Shown here: positions 7,893 through 16,192 of the stretch, in pieces | How positions within the stretch are numbered: position 1 is the first letter of the stretch | Layout of the letters: each line of letters begins with the position of its first letter | DNA from: Sunxiuqinia rutila | GTDB lineage: Bacteria > Bacteroidota > Bacteroidia > Bacteroidales > Prolixibacteraceae | Length of the DNA stretch: 64,000 nucleotides | NCBI RefSeq assembly: GCF_050589705.1 | Contig: NZ_JBNGOT010000006.1 | Span: 62,001-126,000 of the forward strand | Reading direction: 5' to 3' | Program-made: the position numbers and the translations under genes | The notes under the pieces: model-generated | Databases searched by the model: none | What the model was told of the DNA's origin: nothing | The model's input: only the letters and a program-made list of their open reading frames with translations

Positions 7893-8477
7893 ATGATGCT
7901 AGTCAACGAGAAAGCCCTCTTTAACAAGCTAACACAAGGCGACGAAAAAGCGTTTGAAACCCTATTCAATGCTTACTATGCGCCACTTTGCCTTTACGCC
8001 AGCCATGTTTTATCCAACGACGAAAAAGCCGAAGAAATTGTTCAGGAATTGTTTGTTTATCTATGGAGCCAGCGTAACAGTCTGACGATAAACAGCTCCT
8101 TGAGAAGCTATTTGTTTCGCTCAGTAAAAAACCAGTGCATTAACTGGATCCAGCACCTCAAAATCCGGGAAAAACATGCTTCAAAAATGAAAGAAACAGC
8201 ACTTCGCGAATACCAGGAGGCCGACTATTTTCTGGAAGTTGGACTGGCGGAAAAGATCGAAGAAAGCATCAACTCCCTTCCAGAGAAACGCCGACAAATT
8301 TTTAAACTTAGCCGCGAACAAGGATTAAAATACCAGGAAATTGCCGACCAAATGGGCCTGTCGGTTAAAACTGTTGAAACCCACATGGGCCTTGCCTTAA
8401 AACAACTTCGCGAAAAGCTTAGCGACTACAAAGACTACTTCATCGGACTAGCCCTGTTTAAAATAAACAAACGATAA
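7893..8477 (+). CDS. ECF RNA polymerase sigma factor (Bacteroidota sigma-70 expansion family)
   Basis: 194 residues with sigma region 2 (about 10-80, including YYAPLCLYASHVL and AEEIVQELFVYLW) and region 4 (about 125-180, with GLKYQEIADQMGLSVKTVETHMGLALKQLREKL). Such factors direct RNA polymerase to a small regulon and are held by a FecR-type anti-sigma factor, which follows here after 37 bases. The following genes to 15198 run on the same strand with short gaps or overlaps and are the likely targets. The first residues MMLVNE offer two adjacent ATGs. Confidence 0.92.
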   Translation: MMLVNEKALFNKLTQGDEKAFETLFNAYYAPLCLYASHVLSNDEKAEEIVQELFVYLWSQRNSLTINSSLRSYLFRSVKNQCINWIQHLKIREKHASKMKETALREYQEADYFLEVGLAEKIEESINSLPEKRRQIFKLSREQGLKYQEIADQMGLSVKTVETHMGLALKQLREKLSDYKDYFIGLALFKINKR

Positions 8478-8514
8478 ATTCAGGGTATTTTACTTCTGGC
8501 TTGTCTTTAAGGTG

Positions 8515-9501
8515 ATGAAAACAAACAAAGACATCAGGCAAAAGGATTGGGAATTATTGGCCCGGGAACTTTTTGATGCACCCGGTGAGCCCTTCCAACA
8601 AGCTGAAATTGACGAAGCCGAAAAGGAAAAACTGAGTCGATTGGCACAGAAAATTGATCTGCATCTTCAGCTCAAAAAATACGACACCTCCCGGGCTTTC
8701 AGCCAGGTGAAGACACACATCCACACCGAACGCGCCAAACCAGCTAGCCGGCTCATACCGCTGCGGTTGATTAAAATTGCTGCAGCAGTCCTTCTGGCCA
8801 TCCTCATTGGCGGTTCGGCCTACTGGGTTGGCCAACAAAAGCACAGCGAGGCACACATGGCCGAAGTTGTGGTTGACGATTCAGGACTTTCTCAAATTGA
8901 ACTGTCGGATGGCACAGTGGTCACCCTGAACCGGGATACAAAAATTAATTATCCCGACAAATTTGGCAACGAAAACCGGGAAGTCTCTATTGAAGGAGAA
9001 GCCTTTTTCGAAGTGACACCTAATCGCAACAAACCATTCATCATTCATGCGGGGGAAGCAACCGTCAAGGTTCTGGGAACCAGCTTTACGGTTAATGCCT
9101 ACCCGCAGAATGATCGGGTTGAAGTGATTGTGGCCTCCGGCAAAGTGCAAGTCTCTAAGCAACAAGCGATGGAAGATATCATTCTCGATCCGGGAGACAA
9201 AGGAACGCTTCTAACCGCCAGCAAGCAACTGATCAAAAGCCAAAATGCCGATCCCAACTTTTTAGCCTGGAAAACGCGTACGCTGGTGTTTAACGAAAGT
9301 TCACTGAACGACGTGATCAAACAATTAAACAAGGTGTACCGGGTTCATATTGAAATTGAAGACCATAGCCTGGACAACCTGCTCTTAAATGCCCATTTTG
9401 AAAAAGAGCCCCTCGATTTTATCCTTGAAGTGATTTCAACAACACACGGATTGAAAGTCGACATCCGGAATGGGAACTACCTGTTGAAGAAAGATGCTTA
9501 A
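8515..9501 (+). CDS. FecR-type anti-sigma factor
   Basis: An upstream in-frame GTG exists at 8512, but the ATG at 8515 is preferred. The 328-residue protein has a cytoplasmic N-terminus (1-80), one membrane helix (about 86-106, IKIAAAVLLAILIGGSAYW), a periplasmic FecR domain (about 115-215, with LSDGTVVTLNRDTKINYP and GEAFFEVTPNRNKPF) and a C-terminal DUF4974-like region (about 255-325, FNESSLNDVIKQLNKVY). It would hold the sigma factor at the inner membrane until a periplasmic signal arrives. Normally an outer-membrane TonB receptor gives that signal; none follows directly here. Confidence 0.92.
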   Translation: MKTNKDIRQKDWELLARELFDAPGEPFQQAEIDEAEKEKLSRLAQKIDLHLQLKKYDTSRAFSQVKTHIHTERAKPASRLIPLRLIKIAAAVLLAILIGGSAYWVGQQKHSEAHMAEVVVDDSGLSQIELSDGTVVTLNRDTKINYPDKFGNENREVSIEGEAFFEVTPNRNKPFIIHAGEATVKVLGTSFTVNAYPQNDRVEVIVASGKVQVSKQQAMEDIILDPGDKGTLLTASKQLIKSQNADPNFLAWKTRTLVFNESSLNDVIKQLNKVYRVHIEIEDHSLDNLLLNAHFEKEPLDFILEVISTTHGLKVDIRNGNYLLKKDA

Positions 9502-9518
9502 TCAGAAACATTCAAGCC

Positions 9519-11087
9519 ATGAAAACACAAAACATACAAGCCGCCGTTTCATTATTCACTTCCATCCTGCTGTTCTTCGTGATGGCCTTGCCATTGGCAG
9601 CTCAGGAAGAAAGACAAGGAGACCCCATCTTGGATCAAAATATCAGCCTCTATGCTGAAAACGAATCCTTGAGTAAGGTCGTGGAACAAATTTGCAACTA
9701 CCTGGATCTGGATTATTCCTATAACTCGGAACTCCTTCAAGGAAAAAACATTACACTTAACATTTCAAACAAGCCTATCCGCTATGTTTTGGATAAGCTG
9801 ATGAAAGACTTCTACCTGATTTTTGAAATTGAAAACAACCTACTTGTGGTGCGTGACTATGTCCCGCTAAAAGAAAGCGTTGACTACGAAAAAAAAATGC
9901 GCTTCAAGCCCAGCAAGAACCGGTTTGAATTTCAGAATCCGAGGCAGAAATCCATCACCTTCAAATTTAAATCAGCCAGTAACCTCATCATCATTCCGGT
10001 GCAGATCAATGAGTCTGACACCTTGAATTTCATTCTGGATACCGGTGTACGCACCCCCATTATTACAGAATTGCCCTACGTAAACAAGCTAAACCTGAAC
10101 CTGCTGCAACCCGTCAACATCAGAGGGCTGGGCGAAGGCAGCACGCTTACTGCCTACCGCTCGGGCAACAACACCATGAAAATTGACGGGCTGGTGGCCT
10201 GGAACCAGGAAGTGCACATGGTGATCAACGACAACTTCCAGATTTCGCAAATTCTGGGAATCCCTGTGCATGGATTAATTGGCTTCGACCTCTTCAAGGA
10301 CTTTGTTGTGGAAATTGATTATGATGCCCAAAAGCTGACGGTAACCAAGCCAAAACATTACCGCGACCGGGTAAGAAACAGGGACATTGTAATGCCTCTG
10401 CACTTTGAGCACAACAAACCGTACGTGCGCACAACCATCATGACCGACGACAACAAGGAAGTACCCGTAAAACTGCTGGTTGATACAGGCGCCAGTGATG
10501 CCATCTGGCTATCAACCAAGTCCGACGATCGCATTAACATTCCGGAAAACAGTATCGAAACCTTCCTGGGGAAAGGGCTTAGCGGCGACTTACACGGACG
10601 AAAAGGCCGGATTGGCGGCATTTGGGTGGGACCACTCATCCTAACCGAACCCATTGTAGCCTTCCCTCACAACGATATGATTGAGGAACTGATTGTTGCC
10701 AACGACAGGAACGGAACGCTGGGCGCCGAAATTCTGAAGCGCTTTTACGTCACACTCGACTATCCCAATCACCAAATCAAGCTCCGCCCCACCAGCAAGG
10801 TGAAAGATGACTTCAACTACAACATGAGCGGCATGGAAGTATATAATCCCATGCCCGGAGTCCCCATTTACACCATTGACAACATCCGGGAAAATTCGCC
10901 TGCAGACCTGGCCGGACTACAGGTTAATGACCAAATTATATCACTCAACAACACCAGTCATAAATCACTATCTTTGAATGACATCAACCTGTTGTTACAA
11001 AGCAAGGAAGACCGAAAAATTAAGATGAAAGTACTACGGGATGGAAACGAAATAAAAACGAGTTTTCAACTGGAAAAAATCTTTTAG
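9519..11087 (+). CDS. Secreted STN / retropepsin-like protease / PDZ protein
   Basis: 522 residues. A signal peptide ends at LPLAAQ (28). Residues 38-112 resemble the secretin/TonB short N-terminal (STN) domain. Two aspartyl-protease half-sites follow: FILDTGVRTPIIT with D174 and LLVDTGASDAIWLS with D322, so both lobes of a retropepsin-like fold are encoded in one chain. Residues 436-510 form a PDZ domain (ENSPADLAGLQVNDQIISLN). The combination suggests a periplasmic regulatory protease in the sigma/FecR pathway, but no substrate is visible. It overlaps the next gene by one base. Confidence 0.8.
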   Translation: MKTQNIQAAVSLFTSILLFFVMALPLAAQEERQGDPILDQNISLYAENESLSKVVEQICNYLDLDYSYNSELLQGKNITLNISNKPIRYVLDKLMKDFYLIFEIENNLLVVRDYVPLKESVDYEKKMRFKPSKNRFEFQNPRQKSITFKFKSASNLIIIPVQINESDTLNFILDTGVRTPIITELPYVNKLNLNLLQPVNIRGLGEGSTLTAYRSGNNTMKIDGLVAWNQEVHMVINDNFQISQILGIPVHGLIGFDLFKDFVVEIDYDAQKLTVTKPKHYRDRVRNRDIVMPLHFEHNKPYVRTTIMTDDNKEVPVKLLVDTGASDAIWLSTKSDDRINIPENSIETFLGKGLSGDLHGRKGRIGGIWVGPLILTEPIVAFPHNDMIEELIVANDRNGTLGAEILKRFYVTLDYPNHQIKLRPTSKVKDDFNYNMSGMEVYNPMPGVPIYTIDNIRENSPADLAGLQVNDQIISLNNTSHKSLSLNDINLLLQSKEDRKIKMKVLRDGNEIKTSFQLEKIF

Positions 11088-12658
11088 TGAAACCCAAAAA
11101 CCTGATAACTAACCTGCTGCTCCTGTTTCTGCCATTTTCAATTTATGCGCAGGAGCAGCAAGTCATTAACCTCCAGGCCAAGGTCAGCGTTCAGGTGGAG
11201 CATGGCCCGCTTCTGGATCTTCTCAATCAGATATCAAGCCAAACCGGCATCTACTTTTCCTACGATCCCATGCTTGTCAACACCGACAAACTCATCTCTA
11301 TTCACCAGCAAAATCAACCGCTGGAGGCTGTTTTAAAAGCTGTGTTCAACCAAAAATATCACTTCAACCTGCTCAAGAACCAGCTAATCATTACTTCGCG
11401 AAAAGCTTCTGCCACCAGCCAGATCTCCACCCAACCACCTTCGATCCGCTATAATTTATCCGGCTCCTTGCAGGACAGCCAAAGCCGCGAATTGATTCCC
11501 TATGGAAGCATCTCGGTGCTGGGACATCCCTTTGGCACCATTTCCAACGTAGATGGTGAATTTAACCTGAAGATACCACCTGAATATGAATCGGACACCC
11601 TGGTGATTTCGTGCATGGGCTATGCCCGCCGCTACCTGTTGCTGGACACCCTTCAGCACAACCCGCTCAACATCCGGCTCGATCCGGTTGAAATTAAACT
11701 GCGGGAAGTCAAAGTCACAGCCGTCGATGCGCTTCAAATCATGGATAAGCTGGATGAGAACATTGCGCAAAACTACCCCACCAACAACCAGCTGATGACC
11801 TCCTTTTACCGCGAAGTCCTAAAGCAGGACAATGACTACATCAATGTTTCAGAGGCCATTATGGATATTTTGAAGATCGATTACACCAACCGGTTCCGCG
11901 AAGACCAAATTCGCTTTTTGAAAGGACGCAAAAGTCCGGAAGTGGAGCCCTCGTTCCACCTGGTTGATTTCAAAATGCAAGGCGGGCCCTATTACATCAA
12001 CAAGCTGGATGTCATTAAAACCATGGATTCGTTCATCGACAAAGAATTCCGCAACTATTACAGCTATGCCGTTGAGCAAGTCATCAGCTATGAAAACCGC
12101 CCAACCTATGTTGTCCTGTTTAAGCCTAACGCCAAGATTGACAACCTGACCTATGAAGGCAAGCTATATGTTGATCAGGAAACCTTTGCCTTGGTTCATG
12201 CTGAATTCAGCCTGAGCCGGGACGGGAAAAAAAGTGCCCGTCGATCATTAATCAAGAAAAAGCCCCACGGATTCCGGGTTCGTCCCATCGATCTGGATTA
12301 TTCGGTCAGCTACAAGCAACATCATAATAAATGGTATTTCAGCACCGCCCAGGCCTCTGTAAAGTTTCATGTCAAAAGCCGGCACGACAAAATCAATTCC
12401 GTCTTTCACAGCGTGTCAGACCTTTTGGTAACTGATCATCGTGCAACCAACTTGAGGCGCTTTAAACGACAGGAAAACTTCAATTCTTCGGATATTTTCA
12501 GTGAAATTATTTCAGATTACGATGAAGATTTCTGGGGAAATTACAATGTAATCAAACCCAGTGAAGACCTACGAAAAGCATTGAAAAAAGCGTCTCAAAC
12601 AGGAAGCGTGCCACAGCCCCACCCTCAACCACTAACCACTCAAAACAACCAACCATGA
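11087..12658 (+). CDS. STN and carboxypeptidase-regulatory-like domain protein
   Basis: Translation most likely starts at GTG 11087-11089, overlapping the last base of the preceding stop codon; the signal peptide LITNLLLLFLPFSIYAQ follows directly. Residues 28-105 form an STN-like domain (LLDLLNQISSQTGIYFSYDPMLV). Residues 120-205 are a carboxypeptidase-regulatory beta-sandwich (SGSLQDSQSRELIPYGSISV, GTISNVDGEFNLKIP). The long C-terminal part (220-500) is of the kind seen in Bacteroidota carboxypeptidase-like proteins that lack a TonB barrel. Role unknown; probably an envelope component in the same regulon. Confidence 0.8.
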   Translation: MKPKNLITNLLLLFLPFSIYAQEQQVINLQAKVSVQVEHGPLLDLLNQISSQTGIYFSYDPMLVNTDKLISIHQQNQPLEAVLKAVFNQKYHFNLLKNQLIITSRKASATSQISTQPPSIRYNLSGSLQDSQSRELIPYGSISVLGHPFGTISNVDGEFNLKIPPEYESDTLVISCMGYARRYLLLDTLQHNPLNIRLDPVEIKLREVKVTAVDALQIMDKLDENIAQNYPTNNQLMTSFYREVLKQDNDYINVSEAIMDILKIDYTNRFREDQIRFLKGRKSPEVEPSFHLVDFKMQGGPYYINKLDVIKTMDSFIDKEFRNYYSYAVEQVISYENRPTYVVLFKPNAKIDNLTYEGKLYVDQETFALVHAEFSLSRDGKKSARRSLIKKKPHGFRVRPIDLDYSVSYKQHHNKWYFSTAQASVKFHVKSRHDKINSVFHSVSDLLVTDHRATNLRRFKRQENFNSSDIFSEIISDYDEDFWGNYNVIKPSEDLRKALKKASQTGSVPQPHPQPLTTQNNQP

Positions 12659-15198
12659 GAACCAGTCTGCTATTCCTTTGCCTGACAATTAGCGCACTAA
12701 GTACATCAGCACAAACCAATGTCATTGAAAACGTCGCTCAAAAGCTTCGTGCGTATTACCAATTTTACCCCATTGAGAAGGTGCAGCTCACTGCCGACAA
12801 GGAAGTTTACCAGCCTCGGGAAACCATCTGGTTTTCCATGCTTATTACCGATGCCACCGGGCAAACCAGAACCCCTTTCAGCAACGAGTGCCAGGTAGAA
12901 CTTTACTCCAGCCAAGGCGAGCGTCTTGCCGGCGATGTTTACCGTACCCACTCCGGTCCCATAAAAGGCGACCTGCTCCTTCCTGAAAACCTGCAGGAAG
13001 GAAGCTATGTTTTGGTAGCCCGACCAAACCTGCTCAATTCGGCCGATGAAGCATTTTACAAGCGAATTGACATCAACTTCAAAAACGAAAATGCGTTCAG
13101 ACTTCAGGAGATGGAAGTGTCCAACACGGAGCAGGCCAATGCTTACTCCTTCCGGCTTACCAACATGCAGGGCGATCCGGCAAAAAAAGAAAAGCTGGAA
13201 GCTACATTGTATAATGGTTCCGAAATGATTCAGAAACAAAAATTCCGAACCGACACTGGAGGCCAAGCCTCAGTAAACCTGAACTTTTCGGATCAAAATT
13301 TTGAACGCCCGCTCAGTCTAACGCTCAACTCCAGGAGACAGGAGCTAAACTACACCACAACACTTCCCGTCAAGGATGAAACCCTTGATATTTCTATTTA
13401 TCCAGAAGGAGGGCAGTTGGTCGCTGGAACACAAAACCTAGGCTTCACCATACACAACCAATTGGGGCAGCCAGTGCTGGGCACAGCAACAATCACGGAT
13501 GAGCACGGCAACAAGCTTGCACAAGGCAAGACCCCAACGCCGGGCTTTGGCATTGTTCCGGCAAACTTTGAAAAAGACGGGCAATACAGCCTGGAAGTTA
13601 CCAGCCAGACTGGAACAAATGAAATCATTGCACTACCTCCGATTCAGGAGGCCATCGCCTTGTCGGTTATCCGAACCGATGGAGCTTTCATTTATGCGAA
13701 CCTCATTCCTCCCTCATCTGTACAGAATGAACCCATCTACCTGATTGCCAATAAAGGTGAACACATCTTCTGGGCTTCGAAACTCACCCCCTCGGGCCCT
13801 ACCCGTCTAAAGATTCCGAAGAAAGACTTGCCCAATGGAATCAACCAGCTAACAGTTTTCAATCAGGAAGAACAGGTGCTGGCCACCCGACTGGTGTATG
13901 TTGATCAGGAAGCTGAACAACCTTTTGAACTTACAGCTCCCCGAGAGGTAAAGGCAGGCGAGGTATTTCACTTTACCTTGAAAACAAACGAAACAGAAGC
14001 TTCTCTTCCCGAAGTAAGCCTTGGCATCAGTGCTGCTGAAGAAAGCAAAGACTGGCCGACACAATGGGCTCCATGGCTTGCCATCAACGCCGACCTGGAG
14101 AAGCCCCTGACTGAAGCCTCCAAGCTCCTGCAATCGCCCAATAGGGAAACCAGCATGAACTACCTGCTCATTGCCAATCGCATGAAAAATGCCTCTTGGT
14201 CACGCATTCTGAATTTTGACCGCGAACGGGAACAAAGCAAACACCTGCAATCCGGTGTGTCGGGCCAAATTGTTAACCAAAGCAATGAACCGGTTGCCAA
14301 TGCCAAAGTCAGTTTCATTCATGCTCAAAACATGCAAATCATTCAGGCATCAACAGATGGAAACGGAACCTTCTTCCAACAAGCAATAGCCGCCAAAGAC
14401 CTGAAAAACTTCGCCGTAAAAGCTATTGGTCCCGATGGCAATGAAAACCTCACGGTCAAATTTGACTTGTCGCTGACGGAGCAAATTACAGAGCAGGTGC
14501 AGCATTTCATTCAAACCAGGGCACTGGACAAGCAAGCCCAGTTCAGCCCCGAATTCTACGAACAAAATAAAGCACTATTTACTCCGGTCAAACGACCGGA
14601 AAATAACCTGCCTAAAAGCGAGCCTTCCTACAAAAAATACCTGATGACGGGCACTCCGGTGCTCGAAGTACTAAAAACCATCAAATCCTACCGGCTGGAA
14701 GGAGACAAAATTATTTTCCCGGGAGGAACAAATTCCATCAATGCTCAGGACGGAGCACTGATTGTTCTGGACGGTCATAAGCTGGGGACCAGCTCATCGG
14801 TGCTGAACACCATCAGCCCACAAGACATTGAGTCCATCAACGTATCGACCAGCCCGGTGGACATCCAACGCTACACCGGCTTAAATTCAGTTGGACTAAT
14901 TGAAATCCGCACCAAGCGAGGAGAGCCACTCGAAGAACCTACCACCAAAAAAACAGAAAGTTTATATGAAAATGGCTACCGTATTCCACGCGATTTTTGG
15001 CAGCAGAAAGCCGAACATCCCAAACAGCAGCCAACGACACTCTTTTGGAATCCCGCTGTAAAACTGTCCCCTCTCAATCATTCTGAATTTGAGGTGAATG
15101 CCGGACATGTTTTGGGCAAGTTTATCCTGCGGGCCGATATCATCGATCCCCATGGGCAAATCAACACCTTAACGCATGTTTTTGAGATTGTTCCCTGA
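12655..15198 (+). CDS. Large MG2-domain / TonB-plug-like envelope protein
   Basis: 847 residues, starting in an ATGA overlap with the previous gene, with signal peptide MRTSLLFLCLTISALSTSAQ. Residues 40-120 carry an alpha-2-macroglobulin MG2-type repeat (LTADKEVYQPRETIWFSMLI), followed by further beta-sandwich repeats and a carboxypeptidase-like segment near 535. Residues 665-765 resemble a TonB receptor plug (GALIVLDGHKLGTSSSVLNTI, DIESINVSTSPVDIQRYTGL, GLIEIRTKRGE). No beta-barrel follows, so it is not a transporter by itself. It ends the sigma/FecR operon and may act as surface sensor or partner of another receptor. Confidence 0.75.
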   Translation: MRTSLLFLCLTISALSTSAQTNVIENVAQKLRAYYQFYPIEKVQLTADKEVYQPRETIWFSMLITDATGQTRTPFSNECQVELYSSQGERLAGDVYRTHSGPIKGDLLLPENLQEGSYVLVARPNLLNSADEAFYKRIDINFKNENAFRLQEMEVSNTEQANAYSFRLTNMQGDPAKKEKLEATLYNGSEMIQKQKFRTDTGGQASVNLNFSDQNFERPLSLTLNSRRQELNYTTTLPVKDETLDISIYPEGGQLVAGTQNLGFTIHNQLGQPVLGTATITDEHGNKLAQGKTPTPGFGIVPANFEKDGQYSLEVTSQTGTNEIIALPPIQEAIALSVIRTDGAFIYANLIPPSSVQNEPIYLIANKGEHIFWASKLTPSGPTRLKIPKKDLPNGINQLTVFNQEEQVLATRLVYVDQEAEQPFELTAPREVKAGEVFHFTLKTNETEASLPEVSLGISAAEESKDWPTQWAPWLAINADLEKPLTEASKLLQSPNRETSMNYLLIANRMKNASWSRILNFDREREQSKHLQSGVSGQIVNQSNEPVANAKVSFIHAQNMQIIQASTDGNGTFFQQAIAAKDLKNFAVKAIGPDGNENLTVKFDLSLTEQITEQVQHFIQTRALDKQAQFSPEFYEQNKALFTPVKRPENNLPKSEPSYKKYLMTGTPVLEVLKTIKSYRLEGDKIIFPGGTNSINAQDGALIVLDGHKLGTSSSVLNTISPQDIESINVSTSPVDIQRYTGLNSVGLIEIRTKRGEPLEEPTTKKTESLYENGYRIPRDFWQQKAEHPKQQPTTLFWNPAVKLSPLNHSEFEVNAGHVLGKFILRADIIDPHGQINTLTHVFEIVP

Positions 15199-15201
15199 GC
15201 A

Positions 15202-16179
15202 CTAGACCAAAACATCCAACAGTTGATCGACTGAGATTGGGGTCAAGCCGACCTCCACTTTTTTGAGCTTTCCGCTTAGCTCCTCAAAGTCATGCCGTGT
15301 ACCGAGCAAGGAATTGGTGAGTAAAATAGCTTGTGTATTAGAAATCCGTCCTTGAAAGTCGATGGAGTTGATGATTCCCTTCACCACTTGTAAGGAAAAA
15401 GAAATCAACTGACCATCCATTTCTACTTGGTTGGTATAGGTATACTTGGGCGAGTAACCATAAATCCAGTCCCAGGTTGTGTACTTTTCTTCCCGCAATT
15501 GCTGAATGGCCTGAAGATCTTCTTCCGAAAACTGATACACACGTTGCTCAGGATATGTTTTCCGGATTCCCTCAAAAATGAAATCCGAAAACTGGCCAAC
15601 CGTCATCGGTGTTTTCAAATAATCGGAAATGTTGGTCACCTCGCTGCGATTCGACTGAACGGCTTTGTCTTTAAAGCGTGACAGATCAACTTTCAGGGCA
15701 TTCCGCAGCTGGCTCAATTCGCTATTGAAAAGCAAAGTACCATGATGCAATACCCGCTTTTTAAAAACATGCTCCGCATTGCCCGATATCTTCTTTCCAT
15801 CCAGCAGCAAATCATTTCGCCCGGTAGTATAAGCTTCAAGCCCAAGCTCCTTCATAACAGCCACAATCGGTTGTGTGAATGTTTTAAAGTTAACCTGATC
15901 AATGCGGTCAACCGTTTGAATGAAAGTAAAATTCAGGTTTCCCGGATCATGAAACACGGTCCCTCCACCCGAAATACGGCGTGCAATTTTGATCTTATTG
16001 TCAGCCACATACCGATGGTTAATTTCCGCCAAGGCATTCTGGTGTTTGCCCACAACAATCGAACGTTCTCCTTGCCAAAGCATGAAAACATCTTCCGTGG
16101 AATTTTTCAGCAAATACTCCTCTGCTGCCAGGTTAAAGTAAGGATCAGTTCCCTTTTGTTGAATACAAATCACACTCAT
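15202..16179 (-). CDS. lplA: Lipoate-protein ligase A
   Basis: 325 residues of the LplA/BPL fold. The lipoyl-AMP loop ARRISGGGTVFHD, the LNFTFI strand and the lysine segment DGKKISGNAEHVFKKRVLHHGTLLF are all present, as is a C-terminal accessory domain (about 245-325). It attaches free lipoate to acyl-carrier subunits of 2-oxoacid dehydrogenases and GcvH. It converges with the envelope operon, only three bases separating the stop codons, and lies downstream of the TonB-receptor gene on the same strand. Confidence 0.93.
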   Translation of the reverse strand: MSVICIQQKGTDPYFNLAAEEYLLKNSTEDVFMLWQGERSIVVGKHQNALAEINHRYVADNKIKIARRISGGGTVFHDPGNLNFTFIQTVDRIDQVNFKTFTQPIVAVMKELGLEAYTTGRNDLLLDGKKISGNAEHVFKKRVLHHGTLLFNSELSQLRNALKVDLSRFKDKAVQSNRSEVTNISDYLKTPMTVGQFSDFIFEGIRKTYPEQRVYQFSEEDLQAIQQLREEKYTTWDWIYGYSPKYTYTNQVEMDGQLISFSLQVVKGIINSIDFQGRISNTQAILLTNSLLGTRHDFEELSGKLKKVEVGLTPISVDQLLDVLV

Positions 16180-16192
16180 GAAGTAAAGGTAA

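Noticed and set aside
12706..13266. Long antisense frame (186 codons) opposite the MG2/plug gene
   Set aside because: It mirrors a well-supported gene in another frame, with no domain, signal peptide or promoter of its own.
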